This document shows, one piece after another, positions 13,150 to 20,376 of a stretch of 41,181 nucleotides of DNA. This DNA comes from a virus. The translations under genes and the position numbers were made by a program. The notes under the pieces were generated by a model that had not been told where the DNA came from, searched no databases, and saw only the letters and a list, made by a program, of their open reading frames with translations. The number at the start of each line of letters is the position of its first letter. The first letter of the stretch is position 1. The stretch lies in the IMG/VR virus record IMGVR_UViG_3300015368_000083, positions 1-41,181 of that record; one strand, 5' to 3'.

Positions 13150-13406
13150 GCCAAGAAGCTTTTTATTACCAAGTCCAAATGCAAGAGGAATATGAAATGT
13201 CAAAAATTAAAGAATTTGCTCAAGAAATGCGTGAAGAATTCATGGCATCAGAACAAGAATACTGCGTGTATTGCGGTGAAGAGAAATCAGAGAAATACGA
13301 CTGCTGTGGTGAGAACCACTATGTTGCATTCGCTGATCTGTTTGAGGACGTTCAAAACGTCATCCTTGATGCTGAAATTAAACAATATGAAAAGGCCACA
13401 AAGTGA
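13146..13406 (+). CDS. Small protein with central zinc-ribbon-like motif
   Basis: 86 residues from ATG 13146 (MSQEAFYYQVQMQEEYEMSK), taken over an earlier in-frame ATG because it makes an ATGA overlap. CVYCGEEKSEKYDCCGENH (about 40-58) has four cysteines and one His and would bind zinc. The rest is acidic helix. Confidence 0.68.
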   Translation: MSQEAFYYQVQMQEEYEMSKIKEFAQEMREEFMASEQEYCVYCGEEKSEKYDCCGENHYVAFADLFEDVQNVILDAEIKQYEKATK

Positions 13407-13576
13407 AAACCAAAAAACAAATTATTGACAGGCTTCAGATCCTTGAAGGCATCACATTACAGATGTATCGCCTCCTTGATAGCCTTGAGAAATCAGGCAA
13501 CATTGATGGGCAAATAGCCCCCCTTGTTGAAATGGCAATGAAAGAATACATGAACTACATCACGGAGGAATTATGA
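13403..13576 (+). CDS. Small helical protein, GTG start
   Basis: 57 residues. The GTG at 13403 overlaps the previous stop (GTGA). Sequence KTKKQIIDRLQILEGITLQM... NYITEEL, one long helix pair, possibly a dimeric coiled coil. Its stop overlaps the next ATG. Confidence 0.58.
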   Translation: MKTKKQIIDRLQILEGITLQMYRLLDSLEKSGNIDGQIAPLVEMAMKEYMNYITEEL

Positions 13577-13755
13577 GCTTTTTCACCAACATCTTTAGCG
13601 GCAAGACCTATACGGAAATGGGCAACACCATCATCAATGAAGACGGCAAGAGCTTCATCAAGGCAGGATCTACTTGGATTGGCGATGATGGTGAGTACAT
13701 CCAGCGCCAAGGACAGCACTTAGTAAACATCAACACTGGCACATCAGACGCTTGA
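13573..13755 (+). CDS. Small hypothetical protein
   Basis: 60 residues with a strong GGAGGAATT site. MSFFTNIFSGKTYTEMGNTI then repeating GKSF/GSTWIGDDGEYIQRQGQ units suggests a short beta-repeat. Conserved-looking but of unknown role. Confidence 0.66.
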   Translation: MSFFTNIFSGKTYTEMGNTIINEDGKSFIKAGSTWIGDDGEYIQRQGQHLVNINTGTSDA

Positions 13756-13777
13756 GGTGACCCATTTGAGGATCAAA

Positions 13778-13849
13778 ATGAGCATTGAACAACTCCTAAA
13801 GACAAACGTCAACGAGCATACAGAAAAGAAGGCAAACCTTACCTATTGA
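13778..13849 (+). pseudogene. Stranded N-terminus of an annealing-protein gene
   Basis: ATG at 13778 after GAGG; 23 codons reading MSIEQLLKTNVNEHTEKKAN then LTY and stop. It aligns residue for residue with the start of the annealing protein at 14451 (MNINDLLKLNVNNHVEKKAN, LSY). The two DNA copies differ at roughly a third of bases, so this is not a recent duplication. The HNH gene follows at once. It is best explained as the relic of a gene cut within its conserved YLSWAWAW region. Confidence 0.72.
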
Positions 13850-13932
13850 TTGATGCTACAATTGCGCAACGGCCTAGTGCTACTAACACTAAGCCGTTAC
13901 TTCTCAAAACATTGCTTAAAAGGAGCAACAGC

Positions 13933-14454
13933 ATGAGCAAACGCATTTTAGTGGATCACTTAATTGGTGATTGGAAGCAGCACCCAAAACACAAACAATA
14001 TTTTTTTTCCAGTGATGGAAAAGCAGTCAAGAAAATAAAAAATAAGTTTTTAGTTTTGAGGGGTGTCCCAGTTGGTCGATATAAGGCAATTAGTTTTGCA
14101 AATGGCACTGGAGTTTACAAGCGCGAATATCTTCATAGGATTATTTGTTTCTTGTTCAATGGAAAGCCAAAGAAGGGTCAAAATCATTGTAGGCATTTAG
14201 ATTGCAATTCAAAAAATAACCATTCATCAAATTTGGCTTGGGGAACTGCAAAAGACAATATTCATGACGGAATAAGAAATGGAAAACTTTTAAAAGGAGA
14301 ATCCAACCCAATGTCTAAATTAACTTTAGAGCAGGTCAAGGAAATAAGACGCATACGAGAAACTACAAATTTGACGTATCAAGAAATTGGAGAACAATTT
14401 GGAGTTGCAAGAATGACCATATGCAGAGCAATAAATAAGGAAACATGGAAATGA
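13933..14454 (+). CDS. HNH homing endonuclease-like protein
   Basis: 173 residues from ATG 13933, with AGGAG 7 nt upstream. FFSSDGKAVKKI resembles a NUMOD-type start. LHRIICFLFNG then NHCRHLDCNSKNNHSSNLAW (about 83-103) is an HNH_3-type nuclease core. The C-terminal LTLEQVKEIRRIRE...YQEIGEQFGVARMTICRAIN is a helix-turn-helix for DNA recognition. The DNA is AT-richer than its neighbours, which suggests recent arrival. It is inserted upstream of, and overlapping by 4 nt, the annealing-protein gene. Confidence 0.88.
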   Translation: MSKRILVDHLIGDWKQHPKHKQYFFSSDGKAVKKIKNKFLVLRGVPVGRYKAISFANGTGVYKREYLHRIICFLFNGKPKKGQNHCRHLDCNSKNNHSSNLAWGTAKDNIHDGIRNGKLLKGESNPMSKLTLEQVKEIRRIRETTNLTYQEIGEQFGVARMTICRAINKETWK

Positions 14455-15104
14455 ACATCAATGATCTTTTAAAACTTAACGTCAATAACCATGTTGAGAA
14501 GAAAGCGAACCTTTCTTATCTGTCATGGGCTTGGGCATGGGCAGAGGCTTTGAAGGCCGATCCAGCAGCTAAGTTCATTGTGCAGACATTTGACGAGTGT
14601 GGCCCCAACGGTTCAAAGCGCACAGTGCCTTATATGGGCATTAACGGCTCTGCAATGGTTTGGGTGACAGTTACTATGTTTGGCAAGCAAATGACCTGTC
14701 AGCTGCCCGTTATGGACCACCGCAACAAGGCAATCCCAGACCCTGATGCGTTTCAAGTCAACACTGCCATCATGCGCTGTATGACCAAGGCGCTTGGCCT
14801 GCACGGTCTGGGGTTGTACATCTATGCGGGTGAAGACTTGCCTGAAGAAGGTGATGTAACCAAGAAAGGCCCCGCCCCCGTAATTTCTCCAAGGGGTGGT
14901 ATTGGTGATGACCTGCCAAATGAAATTAAGGAGTTCCTGCAAGATTTAGGAGGCTCCGTAACCGAGTTGGTTAAGAATGGTAAAGCTGTTGAAGCTCTTG
15001 CCATGATTGACGAACAACAACTGGAGGCAGACCAAAAGGTCTATCTCTCTAATCAAATGGATGCGCCAACACGCTCCGCACTTAAAAAGGCAAAAAATGG
15101 CTGA
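14451..15104 (+). CDS. Single-strand annealing protein (DUF1071/Sak3-type)
   Basis: 217 residues from ATG 14451. I prefer it to the ATG at 14445 because its N-terminus aligns exactly with the stranded copy at 13778. VEKKANLSYLSWAWAWAEAL and later TVTMFGKQMTCQLPVMDHRN and DAFQVNTAIMRCMTKALGLH match the phage DUF1071 family of DNA-annealing recombinases. The C-terminal part is a helical tail. It would pair homologous single strands in phage recombination, with RusA resolving junctions. Confidence 0.87.
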   Translation: MNINDLLKLNVNNHVEKKANLSYLSWAWAWAEALKADPAAKFIVQTFDECGPNGSKRTVPYMGINGSAMVWVTVTMFGKQMTCQLPVMDHRNKAIPDPDAFQVNTAIMRCMTKALGLHGLGLYIYAGEDLPEEGDVTKKGPAPVISPRGGIGDDLPNEIKEFLQDLGGSVTELVKNGKAVEALAMIDEQQLEADQKVYLSNQMDAPTRSALKKAKNG

Positions 15105-15345
15105 TTTCGACAATAATAATCGCGGGTCCCTCTTTAAAAACGATAAAAAGTTGGAGGACAAGCACCCCGATATGAACGGCTCAATCAATATTGACGGTAC
15201 TGAATATTGGATTAGTGGATGGAAAAAGGTTAGCAAAGCAGGATCAGGCTTCATTAGCCTGTCAGTTCGGCCTAAAGCAGAACAAACCCGTCAGTCTAGC
15301 GAGCCTACTAAAAAAGCTAAAGAAGATGACTGGGCAGACTTCTAA
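15097..15345 (+). CDS. Small partner protein of the annealing protein
   Basis: 82 residues from ATG 15097, overlapping the end of the annealing gene by 8 nt. NRGSLFKNDKKLEDKHPDMN, GSINIDGTEYWISGWKKV and GSGFISLSVRPK form the conserved pattern of a small protein often encoded beside phage recombinases. The acidic tip DDWADF resembles the partner-binding tails of single-strand DNA-binding proteins. The binding role is inferred. Confidence 0.75.
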   Translation: MADFDNNNRGSLFKNDKKLEDKHPDMNGSINIDGTEYWISGWKKVSKAGSGFISLSVRPKAEQTRQSSEPTKKAKEDDWADF

Positions 15346-15513
15346 ATGGAAGAGCTGATTCCACTATTGCTTATAGCGTGGGTCTTTGCAGCTTGGATGA
15401 CTCACATTGTTGTATGCCTACAGACAGCCTCTTGGGGCTTTCTGGTGGCAGGTGCATTGCTATTTCCTATTGCTTGGATTCACGGTACAGGCATTTGGAT
15501 TGGCATCTTTTAA
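15346..15513 (+). CDS. Small two-span membrane protein
   Basis: 55 residues from ATG 15346 directly after the preceding stop. Two hydrophobic stretches (LIPLLLIAWVFAAWM and WGFLVAGALLFPIAW) and almost no charge. Function unknown; an early membrane protein. Confidence 0.62.
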   Translation: MEELIPLLLIAWVFAAWMTHIVVCLQTASWGFLVAGALLFPIAWIHGTGIWIGIF

Positions 15514-15530
15514 TTAAATGGAATAGAAAC

Positions 15531-15845
15531 ATGAACTTCAATCAAATCATTCAACATATGTTTCCCCGCTCTCGCAATGAAGACCCTATTACCAGTTATG
15601 AGGCGGCAGACTCTGCTACCTTTGCTGGTGAACACTACGACATTATCTTGGGGTGCTTAACAAAGTATGGCCCCCAAGGTAAAGACGGTATTGCCAACAA
15701 GACAAACCTTGATGGTAACCAAGTAGCCAGACGCCTTTCCGAAATGGAAAAGTTAGATTTCATAGAAACAACAGGCCAGACTGTTAAATCAAATGCCGGA
15801 CGCTCTGAGCGCGAATGGCGACTTAAGGAAAAATACAATGCCTAA
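15531..15845 (+). CDS. Winged-helix DNA-binding protein
   Basis: 104 residues from ATG 15531 (MNFNQIIQHMFPRSRNEDPI), which I prefer to an upstream in-frame start because that would cover the membrane protein. A MarR-like layout: YDIILGCLTKYGPQGKDGIA, NKTNLDGNQVARRLSEMEKL (helix-turn-helix), then DFIETTGQTVKSNAGRSERE (wing). It could regulate early genes. Confidence 0.72.
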   Translation: MNFNQIIQHMFPRSRNEDPITSYEAADSATFAGEHYDIILGCLTKYGPQGKDGIANKTNLDGNQVARRLSEMEKLDFIETTGQTVKSNAGRSEREWRLKEKYNA

Positions 15846-16002
15846 AACTCTTACCCTGTCCACCGATCTGGTCAACGCTGTTCTGCAATACCTGGGAACT
15901 CGTCCATTTCAAGAAGTCGCTCAATTGATTAACGGTCTTCAATCGGAAGCTGGTCCACAAGTGCAAGCAGCCAAAGAAGAAATTACGGATGTAGTTCAAT
16001 GA
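15838..16002 (+). CDS. Small conserved phage protein
   Basis: 54 residues from ATG 15838 (MPKTLTLSTDLVNAVLQYLG). The pattern TLSTDLVNAVLQYLGTRPFQ EVAQLINGLQ recurs in many phages and forms a small helical unit. Overlaps: 8 nt upstream, 4 nt downstream. Function unknown. Confidence 0.7.
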   Translation: MPKTLTLSTDLVNAVLQYLGTRPFQEVAQLINGLQSEAGPQVQAAKEEITDVVQ

Positions 16003-16301
16003 GTTTTGCCGACTTTGAGATGAAGGTCATCCAATGGGGAGAGGCTAGGGGAATTGTGCAAAACAGCACCCCTGCTGCTCAAGCCAAAAAGACCCTTGAG
16101 GAACTTGACGAGCTGTATGCAGCCATCAGAGACAACGACCGCGCCGCAATGATTGATGCCTATGGCGATATTCTTGTGACGCTGATTATGGGATGCGCTT
16201 GCGCTGACCTTGATCTGGTTGATTGCCTAGATCATGCATACAATGAAATCAAGGACCGCAAGGGCTATCTAACCCCTGAAGGCATCTTCGTTAAGCAGTA
16301 A
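15999..16301 (+). CDS. MazG-like nucleotide pyrophosphohydrolase
   Basis: 100 residues. KKTLEELDELYAAIRDND (EExxE-like) and AMIDAYGDILVTLIMGC (D..GD) give the metal-binding layout of MazG/dUTPase-like all-helical hydrolases. It would clean up nucleotide pools or alter (p)ppGpp during infection. Last gene of the rightward early operon. Its last 11 bases overlap the convergent endolysin gene. Confidence 0.82.
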   Translation: MSFADFEMKVIQWGEARGIVQNSTPAAQAKKTLEELDELYAAIRDNDRAAMIDAYGDILVTLIMGCACADLDLVDCLDHAYNEIKDRKGYLTPEGIFVKQ

Positions 16302-16890
16302 GAACCGCCAAGGCCATACGGGTATGTTCTTCACGTTCAGCAAGGCCAATATAGCCGCCGTTGATACGTTTGGTAATGCTCTTATGGTCTTGGACATCTG
16401 CCAAAGCATTCAGGCCATGTGTTGACCAGAAGAACCCAGCAGTCAATGCAGCGTATTTAGGACTTGATACAACATCAGGGTCCATCACAAAATCATAGCC
16501 AAGACTTTGCCCAGCATGGTAATAGTTTGCGTGTCCTGTAGTCTGAATACAGCCACGCCCCCTAAAACGATATCCATCTCCTGAAGCTTCATCACGGTTA
16601 CCCATGCGATTGGCGTAAACCATGTTTGCAATCTTCTGTGGGTTGCCTGCGTATTGGTTGGCAATCTCAAGAGTAGGGAAGCGCTTGGACCACAGCTTCA
16701 TCAGCGTGGCTGCCTTGTAGTTTAGGTTTTCAGAAAGAATCCGAAAATTTCCACATTCATGCCCACATTGCCCGATAAACGCAGCTTGCCGATTAGAGTT
16801 AGAGATGTCAAAACGAGCAAAAGTCTCGTTCATTGGATCAACCCACTTAGGGTCGATCTTCAGCTTGGTCAGTTGTTCAGCGGTTACCAT
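16291..16890 (-). CDS. GH19 chitinase-like endolysin
   Basis: 199 residues. QAAFIGQCGHECGNFRILSE NLNY (about 35-57) holds the catalytic Glu pair (about 45 and 54). FRGRGCIQTTGHANYYHAG and GFFWSTHGLNALAD match the glycoside hydrolase 19 family. It has no signal peptide, so a holin is needed to release it to the peptidoglycan. Last gene of the leftward late transcript; overlaps the i-spanin gene by 14 nt. Confidence 0.93.
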   Translation of the reverse strand: MVTAEQLTKLKIDPKWVDPMNETFARFDISNSNRQAAFIGQCGHECGNFRILSENLNYKAATLMKLWSKRFPTLEIANQYAGNPQKIANMVYANRMGNRDEASGDGYRFRGRGCIQTTGHANYYHAGQSLGYDFVMDPDVVSSPKYAALTAGFFWSTHGLNALADVQDHKSITKRINGGYIGLAEREEHTRMALAVLTA

Positions 16891-17377
16891 TTAATTGGCT
16901 CCTTACGGCTTCATAGGCATCTATACAGGCATTGAGTTGGGCAGTGTTCTTGTCGCCTTGGGCAACTATTTCTGCGATTGCTGCAAGGGTTGCTCTATCG
17001 TCAGCAGTTTGGTCAGCCTGTCCAGCAGATTTACTTCCTGTTTCTGGGCTATTTGAGGCGGCAACGGTGGTACTTGCGGTGGTTTGTACACAACTGCTGG
17101 AGGGGAAGCGCACCCTGCCAGCACGAATAGCACGGTCAAGGTCAGTAGATTTCTTGTCAAGAACATTGTTAGCCTCCAAAAGTTTAGATGATGTGTCGTT
17201 GATTTGCTGGTTAAGAGCCTGCTCCTTAGCCCGAGACTCCTCATTCTTCTTGGCTATCTCTACCTGCATTTCCATGTCGCGCTGAACCCAGCCTTTGTGG
17301 TGACCAAAGAAATAGATTGAAATAGCCGCTACAAGGGCCGCAAGGATTAAGTAGACCTTGGGTATGCCGAACATCAT
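16877..17377 (-). CDS. i-spanin (Rz-like)
   Basis: 166 residues. One inner-membrane anchor (about 8-26: VYLILAALVAAISIYFFG) then a long periplasmic coiled coil (VQRDMEMQVEIAKKNEESRA... SKLLEANNVLDKKSTDLDRA). A complete o-spanin frame is nested inside the same DNA, as in lambda Rz/Rz1. It joins the outer-membrane partner to fuse the two membranes in the last step of lysis. Overlaps its neighbours by a few bases. Confidence 0.88.
   Translation of the reverse strand: MMFGIPKVYLILAALVAAISIYFFGHHKGWVQRDMEMQVEIAKKNEESRAKEQALNQQINDTSSKLLEANNVLDKKSTDLDRAIRAGRVRFPSSSCVQTTASTTVAASNSPETGSKSAGQADQTADDRATLAAIAEIVAQGDKNTAQLNACIDAYEAVRSQLNGNR
16966..17166 (-). CDS. o-spanin (Rz1-like lipoprotein), nested in Rz
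   Basis: 66 residues from ATG 17166, wholly inside the i-spanin gene in another frame. MFLTRNLLTLTVLFVLAGCA is a signal with lipobox LAGC, Cys 19 becoming the lipid-bearing residue. YKPPQVPPLPPQ is the proline-rich stretch typical of Rz1. It anchors in the outer membrane and binds the i-spanin. Confidence 0.88.
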   Translation of the reverse strand: MFLTRNLLTLTVLFVLAGCASPPAVVYKPPQVPPLPPQIAQKQEVNLLDRLTKLLTIEQPLQQSQK

Positions 17378-17862
17378 TCAGCCTCTTTACGGGCTAATGC
17401 AAGGGCTTCACGGTCACTGTCTGGCTCTTGCAAGGTTGCTGGAGTGGTTGGCGGTGGTGGAGGCGTCCAAGATTCATCCAAAGCAGGATTTTGGAAGTTC
17501 ATCCAATTAAAGCCTTGAGATGTCGGGTTTAAGTTTACAACTGGAGAAGATGGGTTTACAACTGGCGCAGATGAGTTTACAACCGGAGGTGGTACAACAG
17601 CATTGGCAACAGCGCCAACACCTTTCTTGCCGATCACCCCACCAATGCCGCCAACAATTAGCAAAACAATATCGTTAAGCATCTTGGTGTAGGCCATGTC
17701 AATAGGAGCCATTGACTTAATTGGCTGAGTCACAAAGGTGACAGAATAAAGCAAAGCAACAACAATAAAGCAAAGAATGCAGGTCACTGCGACCACCACA
17801 AAGCCCCAAATTCTGACTTCAAGGTCTTCTACGGACAGCTTATGGTGCTTTTGGTGGCTCAA
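17374..17862 (-). CDS. Two-span membrane protein, candidate holin (TTG start)
   Basis: 162 residues. The start is TTG at 17862 with GGAG 6 nt upstream; no ATG fits. Two membrane spans: about 18-42 (VWGFVVVAVTCILCF... type) and about 63-80 (DIVLLIVGGIGGVIG). The C-terminal half is Pro/Asn-rich with PPVVN and PVVNP repeats. Its place just before Rz/Rz1 and endolysin supports a holin. It overlaps the lipoprotein gene by 23 nt. Confidence 0.62.
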   Translation of the reverse strand: MSHQKHHKLSVEDLEVRIWGFVVVAVTCILCFIVVALLYSVTFVTQPIKSMAPIDMAYTKMLNDIVLLIVGGIGGVIGKKGVGAVANAVVPPPVVNSSAPVVNPSSPVVNLNPTSQGFNWMNFQNPALDESWTPPPPPTTPATLQEPDSDREALALARKEAE

Positions 17863-18043
17863 TTTGCTTCTCCAAGATGGGTGCTACAAGATATTCAGGG
17901 CAGGTTTGCGTGAATAAGCACTTTGGCTTTTGGCATTCAGCATCAGTGAAGTGATCTGGGTCTTGGCAGGTATATCGGTATCTGTCTTGGCAAGCAGCAA
18001 GACAACCAACTCCAAGCAACATAGCAAAAAAGATATATTTCAT
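17840..18043 (-). CDS. Small lipoprotein of lysis cassette
   Basis: 67 residues. MKYIFFAMLLGVGCLAACQD carries a signal and lipobox LAAC. The mature part has YTCQDPDHFTDAECQKPKC and later QTCPEY, a disulfide-rich segment seen in other aquatic phages at this place. A lysis or membrane-sealing role is suggested only by position. Confidence 0.72.
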   Translation of the reverse strand: MKYIFFAMLLGVGCLAACQDRYRYTCQDPDHFTDAECQKPKCLFTQTCPEYLVAPILEKQIEPPKAP

Positions 18044-18050
18044 TGCAATC

Positions 18051-18203
18051 CTAAAAAGGCAAATAACTCAATGCTTTATTCATTGCTCTAGCAGCCAATG
18101 GCTCTGGCAAAGCCTTAACAAAATCTAAAAACCACCAAACGCATAGGATATAACAAGCAACTTTAAACCATTGCTGAAAGCCTTTGATGATTACATTCAA
18201 CAT
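18051..18203 (-). CDS. 50-residue membrane-associated protein
   Basis: ATG at 18203 shares bases with the upstream stop (TGATG). MLNVIIKGFQQWFKVACYIL, then CVWWFLDFVKALPEP, gives one hydrophobic span. It fills a gap of 160 nt. Function unknown; may belong to the lysis set. Confidence 0.58.
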   Translation of the reverse strand: MLNVIIKGFQQWFKVACYILCVWWFLDFVKALPEPLAARAMNKALSYLPF

Positions 18204-18703
18204 CACGAACAGCCATATTTATTACAGTGCAAATAAAAATAGATGCCGCCCCAAAAAATTAGGCCAACCAAAACCAAACTAACAACGGTCAACAAAATAG
18301 CATCAATAGTTTCTTTTGTTTCGCGTTTCTTTTTGGCAATAGCTATGCGCTCTACTCTTGCATGTTCAAGGGCATCAGCTTCCATCTTGGCTGCACGGGC
18401 TTTAATCTTTGTCCACACATCCATTTTGTTGGCAGAAAAGAAAAGACCCTTAAGTTGCTCTTCAAACTCACGAGCTTGTTCAAGAGCCATCTCTAGCTCT
18501 AAAGCTTTGCCCATAGCAGAGCCTTTAAAGCCGCCAGCTTTGGCTGTTTGCACAACCTGAATAGCCGTAACCTTGGCATCAAAGTATTTGCCCAGAACAG
18601 GGCCTAGTGAACTGATGTCACTTGCTGTCTGTGAGGCTTTTTTGACGAGCTTGATTGCAGATTGAACGGCATCTAGCGCAGCGAATGGGTCGATTGGTAT
18701 CAT
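18203..18703 (-). CDS. Membrane-anchored hypothetical protein
   Basis: 166 residues. Helical N-terminal region, then charged helix (residues about 105-130: MEADALEHARVERIAIAKKK) and one C-terminal membrane span (AILLTVVSLVLVGLIFWGGI) with a short periplasmic end. The pattern recurs in aquatic podoviruses between virion and lysis genes. It may be a tail-anchored lysis or ejection factor. Confidence 0.65.
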   Translation of the reverse strand: MIPIDPFAALDAVQSAIKLVKKASQTASDISSLGPVLGKYFDAKVTAIQVVQTAKAGGFKGSAMGKALELEMALEQAREFEEQLKGLFFSANKMDVWTKIKARAAKMEADALEHARVERIAIAKKKRETKETIDAILLTVVSLVLVGLIFWGGIYFYLHCNKYGCS

Positions 18704-18933
18704 TTATCTACCTTTGCATCTAGTTTGTCAAAGATCTTTCCCAGCATCTCTTTGATCTCACGAATGTCATCCCGGTTGTCATCACGGGTAACGTAAGTTT
18801 TGGGAAGCTCTTCACGCAGTTTAGCCAAGTCAGATTTCAGTTCTTTGACAGCAGACCACATTTCACGGGCAAACCAGCCAACAACAGTAAAGCCAAGACC
18901 AGCAACAGAATTAATTAACGATTGATATTCCAT
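18700..18933 (-). CDS. Small membrane protein with coiled coil
   Basis: 77 residues: one N-terminal span (LINSVAGLGFTVVGWFAREM) and a charged helical C-terminus (DDNRDDIREIKEMLGKIFDK). This type is common in phages and often called holin-like. It overlaps the next gene by 4 nt. Candidate accessory holin. Confidence 0.6.
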   Translation of the reverse strand: MEYQSLINSVAGLGFTVVGWFAREMWSAVKELKSDLAKLREELPKTYVTRDDNRDDIREIKEMLGKIFDKLDAKVDK

Positions 18934-18936
18934 GAT

Positions 18937-20376
18937 TTACTTATAGTATTGTGAAAAAGCTGGAGGAACAGCGCCTAAACGTGGTTTATTAACTGACGGC
19001 GGTTGAGATTTTTGTTGAGGAACATAAGATAAAAGATGTTCAGCACCAGATAACCCACCCATTGTTGCAACATCAGCAGCCATATGAGCAGCGCCAGCCC
19101 ATCCACCTTCTTTGTATGCTTTATTAATATCTCTAACAGACAACATTTGACTAATGCCAGGAATAGCATAACCAATAGCTTCAGCAGCAGCTTTGGCATC
19201 TCCTTGTTGTGCGGCACTAGCTAAGTTTGGCAAGGCAACTAAAGCGCCAGCACCTAAACCACCAACAACTACTTTTTTATATCCTTTAGTTGTTCTCTCT
19301 GTAATTCCAGGTGTAATTTCAGCAGGCGGCAAACCAGCAAGTTTTGCTTCTTCTCTAGTTGCGCGACCTAATTCACGATTAATTGTTTTGGCTTCTTCCC
19401 TTGCAATTTCATTTGAAGCTGGAAAGTTTCTAACGGTATAAGCTTCTTTGTATGCTTTTGGTCCAAGATCTTGACGCAAAGGATCAATAAATTGAGCATT
19501 AGGAACAAAAGCATGAGTGCTTGGAACTTCAGCTAATGAACCATAATTTTCATAAAACTGAGTTTTGCCTTTTTTGGAAACAGGTGCAACTGGACCTTGA
19601 CCAGCATAAGCAGGCTTGCCTGTTCCTGTGCGTAGTTCAGCAGATGCAGCATCAATATCTTTAGCAAGACTTTCATTTAATGCTTGTGTAGGATTTTGAC
19701 CTGTGACAACAGCTTCAGACACGCTAGTAGGCGCGGGCGGTGGTGTAGTTGGCGGTGGGACAACAGGAGTAAGTTGTCTGGCTCTAAATTCAGCAGCTTG
19801 ATTCCGAGCTTGAATATCAGAAACTGGGGCTGGAACAGGTTGATTATTAAGCCTAGCCGATCTTATTGCTTCTTGCTCTTGCGCATAACGAATCTTGTCA
19901 GCTTTAGCTTTTTCGCTGTTGGCAATGTATGTATTTAAATCTGTATCAGTCTGTGCTTGTGCAATAGTGCTTGGAACTGTAGGTGCATCAGTCGCAGTGG
20001 AAACAATATTGCTTTTATTTGTGTTGCTTAAAAAACGATTCTTTAAGGAAGACATTCCAGAAGATATAGCCTCTCCTACTTGAGGAAGTGCTTTGTTTGC
20101 CGCATAGCCACCAAGAAATGCGGCAGGAATGGAATATTCTGGATTGTCTTTTATTGTTTGAATAAAATCTTTAGCTAAAGTGCCAAAAGTATTGTTTGCT
20201 GCGGCAACAGACGTGTCTTGTGTACGCAATTTAATGTCGCCAAACAAATGCTTGTATCTGTCTGCATCAGACCCAAAGTTGTTGGCGTGAAGAAAATTGT
20301 AAATTTCTTGATTTGGAAGATCTGGACTCTCAGCTTTCATCTGAGCCATCAATTGTTGAATTTCACTTTCATTCAT
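18937..20376 (-). CDS. Candidate ejection (internal virion) protein
   Basis: 479 residues. A helical N-terminus (ESEIQQLMAQMKAESPDLPN), then an alanine/proline-rich middle (about 200-225, PPPTTPPPAP), and a hydrophobic stretch near 373-390 (GGLGAGALVALPNLAS) that could insert in a membrane. Coupled to the 530-aa gene by an ATGA overlap. P22-type phages encode such sets, which leave the capsid with the DNA to make a channel through the cell envelope. The assignment is by position and composition. Confidence 0.55.
   Translation of the reverse strand: MNESEIQQLMAQMKAESPDLPNQEIYNFLHANNFGSDADRYKHLFGDIKLRTQDTSVAAANNTFGTLAKDFIQTIKDNPEYSIPAAFLGGYAANKALPQVGEAISSGMSSLKNRFLSNTNKSNIVSTATDAPTVPSTIAQAQTDTDLNTYIANSEKAKADKIRYAQEQEAIRSARLNNQPVPAPVSDIQARNQAAEFRARQLTPVVPPPTTPPPAPTSVSEAVVTGQNPTQALNESLAKDIDAASAELRTGTGKPAYAGQGPVAPVSKKGKTQFYENYGSLAEVPSTHAFVPNAQFIDPLRQDLGPKAYKEAYTVRNFPASNEIAREEAKTINRELGRATREEAKLAGLPPAEITPGITERTTKGYKKVVVGGLGAGALVALPNLASAAQQGDAKAAAEAIGYAIPGISQMLSVRDINKAYKEGGWAGAAHMAADVATMGGLSGAEHLLSYVPQQKSQPPSVNKPRLGAVPPAFSQYYK

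Noticed and set aside
13778-14454. Group I intron carrying the HNH gene
   Set aside because: The downstream gene has its own start and repeats the N-terminal codons, so splicing would duplicate them. No intron core was noticed.
16932-17285. A 117-codon plus-strand frame within the spanin region
   Set aside because: Opposite two functional nested spanin frames; no start signals.
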